From UBA1231 sp045123185 (lineage in GTDB: Bacteria; Bacillota_I; Bacilli_A; ML615J-28; CAG-313), in contig JBGVIL010000205.1 of assembly GCA_045123185.1 (NCBI GenBank), positions 1-60,782 of the forward strand: a stretch of DNA of 60,782 nucleotides. The letters are read 5' to 3'. Both the position numbers and the translations under genes were made by a program. Positions 1 to 10,521 of this stretch are shown here, in pieces. A model generated the notes under the pieces. It was not told where the DNA came from, did not search any database, and saw only the letters and a program-made list of their open reading frames with translations. The number at the start of each line of letters is the position of its first letter. Position 1 is the stretch's first letter.

Positions 1-141
1 ACCGGATAATGCTGGTGCTAAATTAAGTGGATTTGCCGAAGGTATAAATCAATTAGCTCCAAAATTTGGAGAATTTATAAAGAGTTTAAATGGTATAGAT
101 TTTACAAATGTTGATACTTCATTTGCTAATATAAAAAAACT
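1..141. repeat. Terminal direct repeat, copy 1 (circular overlap)
   Basis: These 141 bases are identical to 60642-60782. The reading frame of the tape-measure gene passes through both copies in register, so joining the ends gives one uninterrupted gene. An overlap of exactly 141 bases is what a de Bruijn assembler with k=141 leaves on a circular contig. I therefore read it as an assembly overlap and not as a biological terminal repeat. True genome length would be 60,641 bp. Confidence 0.95.
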
Positions 142-1093
142 ATTAGACTCTTTAGATTCAGTATCTAATTTTAATATGGATAATGTAAATAATATTAGTT
201 CAGCATTAAAAACTATATCTGAATCATTAACTAATTTAGCAAATGTTCCAGCAGAAGTAGCTGATAATTTCAATAATGCTTTGAAGACTTTAGGACAGAA
301 TGGTATGACAGCATTTTTGGATTCATTTAAGAACATACAAACTGATATGAAAACTAAAGCTACTGAAGGCATTACTGGATTCACAGCTGGTGTTACAGAT
401 AATCAAGAAATTGCTACAACTGCATTAGAAAATCTTCATACTGCTTGTAAAGAACGTATAGTTCCTGGTGATTATGAAGATATTGGAAAATATGTAGTTG
501 AAGGATTTGCTAGAGGAATATCAAGTAACGTTAAATTAGCAACTGATGCTATGAGTATACTGACTGCAAAAGTTGAAGCTCAAGCAAGAGCAGACCTTGA
601 TATAAATTCACCTTCTAAATTATTTAGAAAGATTGGTTCTGGTATACCAGAGGGATTTGTTCAAGGTATTGGAATGTTTGGAAGTTCAGTTAAAAAATCT
701 GTAATGAATATGAGTAGTAATGCTATTGATTCTACAAGAAAAGTATTATCTCGTATTGGAGATATAATAAATAGTGATACTGAGAATACAATGACTTTAA
801 GACCAATATTAGATTTATCTGAAGTTAAATCTGGAGTATCACAAATTGGTTCATTATTCGGTCAACCTTCATTAGCTGTAGCAACAAATATTGGAGCTAT
901 TAGCTCTGGAATGAATAACCGTCAAAATGGAAATGATGATGTTGTTTCTGCTATTAACAAATTAGGTAAAACACTATCTGGAATTAAAGGTAACACATAT
1001 AATGTTAATGGAGTTACTTATGATGATGGAAGTGCTGTATCTGATGCAGTTAGTGAATTAGTAAGAGCAGCTAGAGTAGAAAGGAGAAGATAG
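2..1093 (+). CDS. Tape measure protein, C-terminal part (continues from 60782)
   Basis: This is the C-terminal end of the tail tape measure protein that begins at 54385; the codon phase starts at base 2 and the gene stops at TAG 1091-1093. Joined across the circular junction the protein is about 2449 residues. This part holds the last, diverged copy of the PDKDGG repeat family, then helical sequence, then a segment (SPSKLFRKIGSGIPEGF) that is typical of the C-terminal region of tape measure proteins in Gram-positive phages. It ends in a basic tail. The next gene starts two bases after the stop, so translation is probably coupled. The protein sets tail length and is ejected ahead of the DNA. 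Confidence 0.93.
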   Translation, partial: PDNAGAKLSGFAEGINQLAPKFGEFIKSLNGIDFTNVDTSFANIKKLLDSLDSVSNFNMDNVNNISSALKTISESLTNLANVPAEVADNFNNALKTLGQNGMTAFLDSFKNIQTDMKTKATEGITGFTAGVTDNQEIATTALENLHTACKERIVPGDYEDIGKYVVEGFARGISSNVKLATDAMSILTAKVEAQARADLDINSPSKLFRKIGSGIPEGFVQGIGMFGSSVKKSVMNMSSNAIDSTRKVLSRIGDIINSDTENTMTLRPILDLSEVKSGVSQIGSLFGQPSLAVATNIGAISSGMNNRQNGNDDVVSAINKLGKTLSGIKGNTYNVNGVTYDDGSAVSDAVSELVRAARVERRR

Positions 1094-1095
1094 AT

Positions 1096-3702
1096 ATGCC
1101 AAGAGAAGGCGATAAATGGCGTGTTGCCAGAGGCGATTGTCTTTGGAACATAGCAAGATCAGTTTATGGAAATGGTGCACAATGGACCGTTATAGCAGAT
1201 GCCAATGGCATACCTAGAAACAGGACCACTATATTTCCAGGTCAATTATTTACATTACCTGGAATAACAGGTGGTTCTTCTTCACCTGCTCCAGCACCTG
1301 CACCACAACCACCCCCAGCCTATACATTGACACCTAATATTGTATGGTTTCAATTAGCTGCTGGTGAGAGAAGAAAATTTCAAGTTATTTGGGAACAAGC
1401 ACATAATAAATTTGAAGTAAGATGGGAAATATGGGATTCAAATGGTCATTTATGGATGGCTGATGGTGGCGATCATAGCATCACTACTGAAGATCGTCAG
1501 AAGGCAGATGAATTTACATATCCAGATTATAATGATAGATTTGTTATGAGATGTAGTATTAGAGCTGTGGACGATAATGGCAACGGTTTATCTCCATGGG
1601 CAATCAAAGAATATGATCTTAGAAATGCCCCACCAGATTTACCACCTGATCCTACATTTGAGATAAATTCACAGAATGTTCTAACTGTAACTTTTGAAAA
1701 TATTAGTACCGATATAAATGCTGATTCGATAGAAATAGCTATATATCAAGATGATACTATTAAATATAGTACGGCAAAAGTTTCAATAAATACAGAAACA
1801 AACTTTGCTAAATATACAGTAACTGTTCCACCTGGACATTATTATAAAGTTAGGGCTAGAGCAGTTAAAGGAACAAGTAATTATGGAGGTTGGACAAACT
1901 TTACATCTAATGATCAATCTGTTCCAGTTGCTCCTTCTGAAATCACTACATTACGTCCGCAAGTTATCAATGAAAGTACTACAAAACAATACGGTGTATT
2001 CATAGAATGGACTGAGGAAAAAACTGCTAAACAATATGAGATTCAATGGACAACTAATTTAGAATATTTTGATCAATCAGATAAAGTAAATAGTAAAACA
2101 ACAGAAGAAGGACAAGGTCCAAGATTACTTATTACTGATATAGAAGTTGGTAGTGAGTATTTCTTTAGAGTTAGATCTTTAAATGATAAAGGTCATTCTT
2201 TAAACTGGACACCTATAAAATCTGTTAGATTAGGTATTAAACCTTCAGCTCCAACAACATGGAGTAATACTAGTTCGGCTATAATTGGTGAAGATTTAAA
2301 TCTTTATTGGACTCATAATTCTATGGATAACTCAATTGAAAGATATGCAAGATTACATATTACAGTAATCGATTCCGCACATCCCGAATCTGAACCTATG
2401 GAATTCACAAAAGTTATAGAGAACACTAAACCTGAAGAAGAGAAGAATACTAATAGCGTTTATACAATTAACACAAATGATCCAGATTGGGCTTTAGTTC
2501 AAAATGGATTTATTATTAAGTGGAAAGTACAAACTGCAGGTATAATCGATACTTATAGTGATTGGTCTATTGAAAGAGAGGTTACAGTATATACTAAACC
2601 TTCTTTATCTTTAGATTTATTAAATAAAGATAATATGTCTACAGAAGAAGTAAACAACTTTCCATTCTATATTTCAGTTCTAGCAGAACCACAAACACAG
2701 AAACCTATTAGTTATTATATAGAGGTAATAGCTAATCAAGGATATTCTATAGTTGATAAGATGGGTAATGTTAGAATTGTTAATCCTGGTGATAAAATAT
2801 ATCAAAAATATTATGATCCAGAACAAAATGCTTGGAGATTCCTTGTAGAAATGACTCCAGGTAATATTGATTTACAAGATGGTATATCTTATACTGTTAA
2901 TGTTACAGTAGCTATGGATTCTGGTTTATCTGCTACAGCGACACAACAATTCAATACTGTTTTAGATGAACAATCATATCAAGTATATGCAGATATAACT
3001 ATTGATAAAGAAATATTAACAGCAAATATTAATCCTTATTGTTATGAATATGATTCAAATAATGAAGAAAATATATTATCTAATAATTGTACTCTAAATA
3101 TATATAGAAGAGAGTATGATGGAACATTTACAGAAATAGCTACTGGTATAAAGAATGAACTTAATACTTATGTAGTTGATCCTCATCCATCATTAGATTA
3201 TGCTAGATATAGAATAGTAGCAATAAGTAATGAAACGGGTACAGTAAGTTATGCTGATATTGAAGGTGTTCCTATCTTAGATCCAGATGTAGTTATTCAA
3301 TGGTCTGAAAAGTGGTCAGATTATGATCATGATGATTCAGGTGATAATAATATTGAAAAACCATTTGCCGGTTCTATGATTAAAATACCTTATAATGTTG
3401 ACATATCTGAAAACAAATCTCCTGATGTATCCTTAGTTGAATATGCTGGTAGAGAACATCCAGTAAGTTACTATGGAACTCAAAAAGGTGAAACAGCAAC
3501 TTGGAATGTAGCTATTCCGTCAGAAGATAAAGAATTATTATACGCTTTAAGAAGATTGTCAAGATTTGCTGGTGATGTTTATGTAAGAGAACCATCAGGA
3601 ACTGGTTATTGGGCTAATCTTACTTTATCATTTAGTAAGAATCATTTAGAAACTATAATACCAGTAACATTTAATATTAAGAGAGTAGAAGGAGGAATGT
3701 AA
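1096..3702 (+). CDS. LysM and fibronectin-III tail protein (distal tail type)
   Basis: An 868-residue tail protein. Residues 5-58 form a LysM-type peptidoglycan-binding domain (GDCLWNIARSVYGNGAQW, then FPGQLFTLPG). A proline/alanine linker follows (65-75). The middle of the protein is a string of beta-sandwich, fibronectin-III-like modules (repeated patterns such as YEIQWTTN and YFFRVRSLND). The last 140 residues resemble the C-terminal domain of distal tail (Dit) proteins of Firmicutes phages. It lies directly after the tape measure gene, the normal position of Dit. The start follows AGGAGA with good spacing. LysM suggests it contacts the cell wall during adsorption. The Dit assignment rests on position and C-terminal resemblance and is moderately sure. 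Confidence 0.8.
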   Translation: MPREGDKWRVARGDCLWNIARSVYGNGAQWTVIADANGIPRNRTTIFPGQLFTLPGITGGSSSPAPAPAPQPPPAYTLTPNIVWFQLAAGERRKFQVIWEQAHNKFEVRWEIWDSNGHLWMADGGDHSITTEDRQKADEFTYPDYNDRFVMRCSIRAVDDNGNGLSPWAIKEYDLRNAPPDLPPDPTFEINSQNVLTVTFENISTDINADSIEIAIYQDDTIKYSTAKVSINTETNFAKYTVTVPPGHYYKVRARAVKGTSNYGGWTNFTSNDQSVPVAPSEITTLRPQVINESTTKQYGVFIEWTEEKTAKQYEIQWTTNLEYFDQSDKVNSKTTEEGQGPRLLITDIEVGSEYFFRVRSLNDKGHSLNWTPIKSVRLGIKPSAPTTWSNTSSAIIGEDLNLYWTHNSMDNSIERYARLHITVIDSAHPESEPMEFTKVIENTKPEEEKNTNSVYTINTNDPDWALVQNGFIIKWKVQTAGIIDTYSDWSIEREVTVYTKPSLSLDLLNKDNMSTEEVNNFPFYISVLAEPQTQKPISYYIEVIANQGYSIVDKMGNVRIVNPGDKIYQKYYDPEQNAWRFLVEMTPGNIDLQDGISYTVNVTVAMDSGLSATATQQFNTVLDEQSYQVYADITIDKEILTANINPYCYEYDSNNEENILSNNCTLNIYRREYDGTFTEIATGIKNELNTYVVDPHPSLDYARYRIVAISNETGTVSYADIEGVPILDPDVVIQWSEKWSDYDHDDSGDNNIEKPFAGSMIKIPYNVDISENKSPDVSLVEYAGREHPVSYYGTQKGETATWNVAIPSEDKELLYALRRLSRFAGDVYVREPSGTGYWANLTLSFSKNHLETIIPVTFNIKRVEGGM

Positions 3703-3703
3703 G

Positions 3704-4762
3704 ATGATTAATTGGGATGAATCTATGGAACAAACATTTGAATATTATGAAGTAGATCCTCATACTTGGAAAGATCTTCGACCTCTTAATACTGTTAAAT
3801 CATGTACAATAGATAGAGATAGTGAAGCCGATACTCTCGGCTCCGCCTCTATTGATGTTACAGATTTATTAGGAGAAGCATATATTAGAGTATATATGAT
3901 TGTCCGTCAAAATGGATTAAAATACAAGATAACTATGGGCACATTTCTTGTTCAAACACCATCGTCAACATATGATGGAAGGAATAGAAATGTTTCAATA
4001 GACTCATATACTCCTTTATTAGAATTAAAGGAAAATCCACCACCTTTAGGTTATGCATTGCTTAAGGGTGACAATATTATGGAAGAAGCATATAAAATTA
4101 TAAGAGATAATTGTAGAGTGCCTGTTGTACGTACAACCTCTGACATTACTCTTAAAGACGATTTTGTTGCCGATCCAAATGATAAATGGCTTACTTATAT
4201 TAGAGACTTAATATCACAAGCTAAATATAAATTAGATTTAGATGAAGAAGGAAGAATACTATTTGCACCGAAACAAAAGATTGAAGAACTACAACCTAAA
4301 TGGACTTTTAATGATGATAATAGTTCTATATTAATGCCAGAGATTACATTAAGACATGATTTGTATTGTATTCCTAATGTTGTTGAGGTTGTTGCTTCTA
4401 ATGGTACAAGTCAGATATATTCTAGAATTGTTAATGACGATCCTAACAGTCCTACTTCAACTATAGCTAGAGGTAGAGAAATAGTTCACAGAGTTACAGA
4501 TCCAGAACTTCCAGGTTTCCCTTCTCAAGAACAAATTGATGAATATGCTGAAGAGGTTTTAGAGTCTTTGTCATCTGTTGAGTATGAAGTAACATATTCT
4601 CATGGATATTGTCCAGTAAGACCTGGTGATTGTGTAAGATTAAATTACAAGTCAGCAGGGATAGAAGATGTTAAAGCTAAAATAATAAGTCAATCATTAC
4701 AATGCAAAGCAGGTTGTAAAGTTAATGAAACAGCTGTATTTACAAAAAAATTATGGAAATAG
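3704..4762 (+). CDS. Baseplate hub-like tail protein (DUF5048-like)
   Basis: A 352-residue protein one base after the stop of the LysM/FnIII tail gene, which implies translational coupling. Its N-terminus (SCTIDRDSEADTLGSASIDV) and the later VPVVRTTSD, LISQAKYKLDLDEEGR and CPVRPGDCVRL segments match the general pattern of DUF5048-type proteins. These form the hub or tail-associated piece after Dit in many Clostridia phages. It probably forms the ring under the tail tube where fibres attach. I see no peptidase motif. The family assignment is from memory of the pattern and should be checked by profile search. Confidence 0.65.
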   Translation: MINWDESMEQTFEYYEVDPHTWKDLRPLNTVKSCTIDRDSEADTLGSASIDVTDLLGEAYIRVYMIVRQNGLKYKITMGTFLVQTPSSTYDGRNRNVSIDSYTPLLELKENPPPLGYALLKGDNIMEEAYKIIRDNCRVPVVRTTSDITLKDDFVADPNDKWLTYIRDLISQAKYKLDLDEEGRILFAPKQKIEELQPKWTFNDDNSSILMPEITLRHDLYCIPNVVEVVASNGTSQIYSRIVNDDPNSPTSTIARGREIVHRVTDPELPGFPSQEQIDEYAEEVLESLSSVEYEVTYSHGYCPVRPGDCVRLNYKSAGIEDVKAKIISQSLQCKAGCKVNETAVFTKKLWK

Positions 4763-4777
4763 TGAAAGGAGAACATT

Positions 4778-7700
4778 ATGGCTTTATCAAAAGATCTTAT
4801 TAATCAATTTGTAAAGTTAACAACACCTGAGCAGCAGCCTACTGAGACTACTGTAAATGGTACTTATAAAAAAGTTGGAAACGTTGAGTACGTACAAATA
4901 GATGGTTCAGATATTTTAACTCCAGTTGAGTCAACAGTTACTGCTGATAATGATGATAGAGTTCAAGTATTGATTAAAAACCATAAAGCTATCATTACTG
5001 GTAACATAACTTCTCCTTCTGCTAGACATAAGGATGTAAGTACGATAAAGGATGAAGTTGATGAGTTTGGTAATACCATTAAACAAATGGATAATACAAT
5101 AACTCAACAAAATAACTCAATAATTCAAATAGATAATAATTTAAAACAAGTAAATAATACAATATTACAACACGATAATGTAATAAATCAGCAAGGTAAT
5201 GCAATCTTGCAAATGAATAATGCTATTGAACAGCAAGGTAATGATATCACTCAAATAGGTAATAAAATAGACCAACAAGGTGACCAAATTACTAGTCTTA
5301 ACAATACAGTAACAGCTCAAGGTAATATTATTAATCAGTTTGATAATAGAATTACACAACAAGACAATACTATAACTCAACAAGGTAATATTATAACAGA
5401 GCAAGGAAATAAGATTAATCTCTTTGACTCTAATATCGAAATCTTAAACAGTGCCTTTAAAATTAAAGATGGTGTATTAACTGGTTTAAGTGAAATTATT
5501 ATTGAAGAATTAGAAACTAATACATTAAACGCAAAGTATGCTAACATAGATTTCACTAATATTAATTATGCAGCTATTGAAAAGGTATTCTCTGAATCTG
5601 GTATAATTAAGGATTTAATTGTGTCAGAAGGTAAGATTACAGGAGAATTAGTTGGTGTTACTATTAAAGGTGACTTGATAGAAGGTAATACTATTAAAGC
5701 TGACAAATTAGTTGTAAAAGGTGAAGACGGTCTATATTATAAATTAAATATGGATTCGCTTGGAGAACCAACTGTATCTAAAGATGAAAAGTATCAAAAT
5801 GGATTAGATGGTTCTGTTATTATAGCTAAATCTATTGTTGCTGAAAAAGTAGCCGTTGATGATTTAGTAGCTTTTGGAGCTACAATAGGTGGATTCAATA
5901 TTGATACTCATTCTATATTTTCTGGAACTAAATCATCTATAAACAATACTACAAGAGGTATTTATATGGATGATCAAGGACAGATTAATATAGGTGATTC
6001 AAATAATTTCTTTAAATATTTCAAAGATTCTGATGGAGCATATAAACTTATTATATCTGCTGGTTCTATAGAATTAGGAGGTAGTGGTAAGACTGTTGAA
6101 GATGAAATCAACGACATTAAAGACACTACTAAAAAGACTGTAAAAACAGTACAAGTACTATACGCTTTATCAACTAGTGAAGTAGTCGGTCCAACTACTG
6201 GTTGGTCTGAAACAGCACCACAATGGGAATCCGGAAAATACATGTGGCAAAAAACAATTGTTACATATGTGGATAATACAACATTAGAAAGTGAGACTTG
6301 TATACAAGGAGCCAAAGGAGAAGATGGTATAGCTGGTGCTCAAGGACCAAAAGGTGATAAGGGAGATCCTGGAGCTGATGGTAAAGATGGTGCTACTGGT
6401 CCACAAGGTCCTAAAGGCGATAAGGGTGACCCTGGTACAAATGGAACAAATGGAAAAACATCTTATTTTCATATTAAATATTCAGCTAAAGCAAATCCTA
6501 CTTCATCAGCAGATATGTCAGAAACACCAAATACTTATATTGGTACTTATGTTGACTTTATAGAAGCTGATAGTACAGATCCTACCAAATATACATGGTC
6601 TCAATTTAAAGGTTCTCAAGGAGCTAAAGGAGATCAGGGTATACCTGGTACAAATGGAACAAATGGTAAAACATCATATTTACATATTGCTTATGCAACA
6701 AACGCTACTGGTACAGCTGGATTCTCTGTTAGTGATAGTGTTGGCAAGACATATATTGGTCAATATACTGATTTTACTCAAGCTGATTCTACTGACCCTA
6801 CAAAATATTCTTGGACACTTATTAAAGGTGATAAAGGAGCTACTGGTGCTCAAGGGCCACAAGGTGTAAAAGGTGATACTGGAGACAAAGGCGATAAAGG
6901 AGATAAGGGAGATAAGGGAGATAAAGGAGACCAAGGTGTAAAAGGTGATACTGGAAATGGTATAAAATCTACAGCTATCACTTATCAAGGTTCTACATCT
7001 GGAACAACTATACCAACTGGAACTTGGGCTACTACAATTCCAACTGTTGCAGCTGGTTCATTCTTATGGACTAGAACAGTTATTACTTATACTAATAATT
7101 CTACGACTACATCGTATTCTGTATCTAAAATGGGTTCTACAGGAGCAAAAGGTGACACCGGTGCAACTGGTAAAGGTGTCAAGTCTGCTGCTACAACCTA
7201 TCAGGCAGCTGCTACTGGTACTACAATACCTACTGGAACTTGGGCTACATCTGTTCCAAAAACTACCGCTGCTCTTCCATATTTATGGAGTAGAACAATA
7301 ACTACTTATACAGATAATACGACATCGACTGCGTACGCTGTAGGTTCAACACCTGAAGGAATTGTGGTTGGAGGAAGAAATAGGTTTATAGGAAGTAGTA
7401 AATATAAAATTGATAATCCTTTTATATTTAACGCTGTTACTTCTCATGATGCAATAAAATATTTTGATGATATATATACCAATGAAATAGAAAAAAATAC
7501 TGAATATATTTTACAAGTTAAATCTGATGGTAATCTAGCGGGAACACATGGATATAGTACTGATACTATTGGAAAATTTACTATTTGGATAAAATATATT
7601 AAAAAAGATGATAATTCATTACAACATACTAACTTCAATAATAGTCAAATATCAGAAAATAGCAATCCAAAATATTTAGGAAGTAAAAATGGTACTTTTT

Positions 7701-8482
7701 ATTGGTTATGGAAAACTCCAAATTATGAAGTTAAAGACAATAATTTTATTTTAAGAGCGAATACTTATGCTGATACTGATAATCCGGTTACTATGAGTTT
7801 CTGGGATTTTAAATTCGAAAAAGGTAATAAACCAACAGATTGGTCACCAGCTCCAGAAGACATAGATAATGAATTAGATAAAAAAGCTTCAAATGAATCT
7901 CTTGAAAATGAAAGAAATAAATTACAAGAAGCTTTAAATGCTGCTAATCAAAGAATAGATTCTATTAATGCTGTTATCCAATCTTTAACTTCATCAGGAG
8001 CTAACGAATCAGTATTGACTCAAACACCTGATGGTTGGAAATTTAATATGACCAAATTCAATGATGCTATTAATGCTAATCAAGAGGCTATCACTAAAGA
8101 AACGACCGACAGACAAGCAGGAGATAATAATAATGCTGCTTTAATTAATAAAGTTAATGGTTATGTTACTAAAATTGAAAATGGTCAAGAAGTTTCATAT
8201 GTCAATATTGGTACAGATGCAGATAATAATCCTTGTGTTCTTTTGGGTAAGAATGGTGGTACTGATAACCAATTTAGGGTTTCTATATCAAATAAAGAAA
8301 TTCAGTTTTTAAAAGATGCTGGTAATGGAAATTATACTAAAATAGCATATATTGATGGTTCTACTTTCTATGGTGATAATATTACAGCTGTTAAAAGATT
8401 ACAAGTTGGTATAGCTCCTAATAACTATTATTGGGAAGTTAGGTCTAATGGAAATTTAGGACTAAATTATAAAACTAATTAG
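4778..8482 (+). CDS. Large tail fibre with coiled coil and collagen-like repeats
   Basis: A 1234-residue fibre. Residues about 85-230 are a long run of short asparagine/glutamine-rich repeats (pattern ITQQGNxI, NxIxQ) that look like a trimeric coiled coil. Residues 230-460 are a globular, beta-rich region. From about 510 there are three collagen-like Gly-X-Y blocks (GPKGDKGDPGADGKDG; GDKGDKGDKGDKGD), separated by repeated modules that start ITYQGSTSGTTIPTGTW or TSYLHIAYATNATG. A carbohydrate-binding-like domain (VVGGRNRF ... PTDWSPAPED) covers about 860-1030. A further coiled coil (1035-1075) and a C-terminal beta domain finish the protein. It is almost surely a receptor-binding fibre. Several other frames are open through the collagen part because of its repetitive codons; they are not genes. 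Confidence 0.85.
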   Translation: MALSKDLINQFVKLTTPEQQPTETTVNGTYKKVGNVEYVQIDGSDILTPVESTVTADNDDRVQVLIKNHKAIITGNITSPSARHKDVSTIKDEVDEFGNTIKQMDNTITQQNNSIIQIDNNLKQVNNTILQHDNVINQQGNAILQMNNAIEQQGNDITQIGNKIDQQGDQITSLNNTVTAQGNIINQFDNRITQQDNTITQQGNIITEQGNKINLFDSNIEILNSAFKIKDGVLTGLSEIIIEELETNTLNAKYANIDFTNINYAAIEKVFSESGIIKDLIVSEGKITGELVGVTIKGDLIEGNTIKADKLVVKGEDGLYYKLNMDSLGEPTVSKDEKYQNGLDGSVIIAKSIVAEKVAVDDLVAFGATIGGFNIDTHSIFSGTKSSINNTTRGIYMDDQGQINIGDSNNFFKYFKDSDGAYKLIISAGSIELGGSGKTVEDEINDIKDTTKKTVKTVQVLYALSTSEVVGPTTGWSETAPQWESGKYMWQKTIVTYVDNTTLESETCIQGAKGEDGIAGAQGPKGDKGDPGADGKDGATGPQGPKGDKGDPGTNGTNGKTSYFHIKYSAKANPTSSADMSETPNTYIGTYVDFIEADSTDPTKYTWSQFKGSQGAKGDQGIPGTNGTNGKTSYLHIAYATNATGTAGFSVSDSVGKTYIGQYTDFTQADSTDPTKYSWTLIKGDKGATGAQGPQGVKGDTGDKGDKGDKGDKGDKGDQGVKGDTGNGIKSTAITYQGSTSGTTIPTGTWATTIPTVAAGSFLWTRTVITYTNNSTTTSYSVSKMGSTGAKGDTGATGKGVKSAATTYQAAATGTTIPTGTWATSVPKTTAALPYLWSRTITTYTDNTTSTAYAVGSTPEGIVVGGRNRFIGSSKYKIDNPFIFNAVTSHDAIKYFDDIYTNEIEKNTEYILQVKSDGNLAGTHGYSTDTIGKFTIWIKYIKKDDNSLQHTNFNNSQISENSNPKYLGSKNGTFYWLWKTPNYEVKDNNFILRANTYADTDNPVTMSFWDFKFEKGNKPTDWSPAPEDIDNELDKKASNESLENERNKLQEALNAANQRIDSINAVIQSLTSSGANESVLTQTPDGWKFNMTKFNDAINANQEAITKETTDRQAGDNNNAALINKVNGYVTKIENGQEVSYVNIGTDADNNPCVLLGKNGGTDNQFRVSISNKEIQFLKDAGNGNYTKIAYIDGSTFYGDNITAVKRLQVGIAPNNYYWEVRSNGNLGLNYKTN

Positions 8483-8497
8483 AAAGGAGAAATCAAA

Positions 8498-9760
8498 ATG
8501 GGAAGATATGACTTTAGTTGTAACATGGGTTATGAGACTAGTCAAGATAATGCTACCAGATATGTTACTGTTATATGTTACTGGAAAAACAATGGCTGGA
8601 AATATCATATGCAACCAATTTATGGATGGGTTACTTGCAATGGCGAAGAACGTTGCGTATATAATGCTGGATATCCGGATTTTCAAAGTGATAACAATGG
8701 TCAGTACGAATTAGGTAGATCAAGTTTTTCATACGCTAGAGGTCATTCTACTTATTCTGTCGGGTTCAGTGCAAGATTAAGATCAGATTCATCTTATGCT
8801 TCTGGTGAAAGAAAGTCAGGATCTGGATCAGTAAATGTAGATGCTAAAACTCATACAGTTATAACCTATAATGCTAACGGCGGTACTGGTGCTCCTGGGA
8901 ACCAAGATAAATGGTGGGGAGAACGAATGTGGTTATCAGGTACTAAACCAAGTAGGACTGGATATAACTTTAGTCACTGGTCTGCTAGTAGCGGTGGTAA
9001 TTATAGCCCAGGTCAAGAGTATACTACCGATCCTGGTGGTACGGTTACTATGACTGCACAATGGTCTGAGATCACATATCAAGTATCCTATAATGCTAAT
9101 GGTGGCTCTGGTGCCCCAGCAGCTCAAACAAAACGATATACTGCTAATTTAACATTAAGTAGTACTAAACCAACTAGAAGTGGTTATATATTCAAAGGTT
9201 GGGCTACTTCTGCTTCAGGTGCAGTATTATATCAACCTGGTGGAACTTATAGTAATAATGCAGCTGTTACGTTATATGCTGTTTGGGAAGTTGCTTATAA
9301 AAAACCAACTATAAGTAATTTTAGTGTTTTTAGATGTAATTCTGCTGGTACAGCTGCAGATGCTGGAACATATATTAAAGTTTCATTTGCTTGGACTACA
9401 TTTAATAATATGGTCGGTATTGATGCTAGATGGAAAGCATCTCGGTGGCAGTTGGTCGTCTTGGACTTCTATCAAAGGCTCTGCTAGTGGTAAATCTGGT
9501 AATATTACTGCTGTTACTGGTTCAAATGGTATATCTACAGCTAGTTCATATGAAGTACAAGTCAGAGTTTATGATGCTTCTAATGCTCCAACAGCTAATA
9601 CAACAGAATCAAACACTTTACCTATCTCTACACAATCATTTCCAATTGATGTTAAAAAAGGTGGAAAAGGTGTAGCAGTTGGTAAGGTTGCTGAAAAAGA
9701 AGGTGGATTCGAAATTGGAGGATCTATCAACGAAATCTGGTTAGGAGGTATTAAAATATT

Positions 9761-9773
<13 letters not shown>
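8498..9773 (+). CDS. InlB-repeat tail adhesin, restored by +1 shift at CGG 9443
   Basis: A 424-residue tail protein when read with a +1 shift at 9443. The first 315 codons run in the frame of the ATG at 8498. At 9443 the in-frame codon is CGG; unshifted reading ends at 9487 after 14 unrelated residues. Skipping the C and continuing with GGT at 9444 gives GGSWSSWTSIKGSASGKSG and an open frame to TAA 9771-9773. Residues 125-270 hold two InlB/Flg_new-type repeats (YNANGGTGAPGNQ ... GYNFSHWS ... TMTAQW and YNANGGSGAPAAQ ... GYIFKGWA ... LYAVW). Such repeats are found in surface adhesins. The C-terminus (KKGGKGVAVGKVAEKEGGFE) is a common end of tail-tip proteins in Firmicutes phages, so the shifted frame is clearly the genuine one. 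Confidence 0.85.
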
Positions 9774-9871
<98 letters not shown>

Positions 9872-9944
9872 TTACGTTCTATCCTCAGGAAAGATTGGAG
9901 GTGGGCAGAAATATAATATCTAGCCTACTTCCAAGAGGTGTCTT

Positions 9945-10487
9945 ATGGCTGAACTAAGAATAAATGGAGCAATGAGAGTAATGAATGGCAGTACTAATAT
10001 GCGAACATTAAAAGAAATGAATGATTTGTTGACTACTTTAAACAATAGAAAGGCTTCTTTTATGACTGCTTTCTTAACAAGTAGGCCAAAATATAGTTCG
10101 ACATCTGGTAATGAATGGACTTGGCAAAAAATTAATCTAAGTCAAGTACAGTCATTTGGATCTAATTTTTCATTGAGTAATGGAGGAATAAAGGCTAACA
10201 AAGCTATGAAAGCATTAGTTTCAGCTCAATTAGTACATTGGACTCATACAAACGGGTCTGAAGAATTTGATATTGCTATTCATAAAAATGGTTCAAATAA
10301 TGTAGTATTACAATCTCATGGAAATATGACTAAAAATCTTCAGCATCATATAATATCACCAGCTGTTGTAGATTTAGCAGCTAATGATGTATTATACTTT
10401 GGTTTTATTCCAGGGGCTGTTACATCATTTACATTAATCGGTGACGGTAATACTACATTTATGACTCTTCAAGAAATAATACAATAA
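9945..10487 (+). CDS. Tail protein of unknown fold
   Basis: A 180-residue protein between the InlB adhesin and the collar fibre genes. Residues 10-35 look helical (MRVMNGSTNMRTLKEMNDLL). The remainder is beta-rich with repeated asparagine/serine/threonine turns, and the C-terminal pattern (LAANDVLYFGFIPG ... FTLIGDGNTTFMTLQEI) recalls C1q/jelly-roll-like trimeric tips. No strong Shine-Dalgarno is adjacent; AAGAGGTG lies nearby at 9932-9939. By position it is probably a fibre tip or a fibre-associated protein. I do not recognise a named family. Confidence 0.6.
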   Translation: MAELRINGAMRVMNGSTNMRTLKEMNDLLTTLNNRKASFMTAFLTSRPKYSSTSGNEWTWQKINLSQVQSFGSNFSLSNGGIKANKAMKALVSAQLVHWTHTNGSEEFDIAIHKNGSNNVVLQSHGNMTKNLQHHIISPAVVDLAANDVLYFGFIPGAVTSFTLIGDGNTTFMTLQEIIQ

Positions 10488-10521
10488 GCATAGGACAAAG
10501 AACGTGTAAATACGCATATTT

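Noticed and set aside
1..141. Biological direct terminal repeats
   Set aside because: The repeat is inside a gene that continues in frame across the junction and its length equals a common assembler k-mer size; true terminal repeats normally lie between genes and are longer.
5165..7301. Long alternative frames across the collagen-like fibre
   Set aside because: Repetitive Gly-X-Y and Asn/Gln codons leave all frames open; the products are low-complexity and have no start signals.
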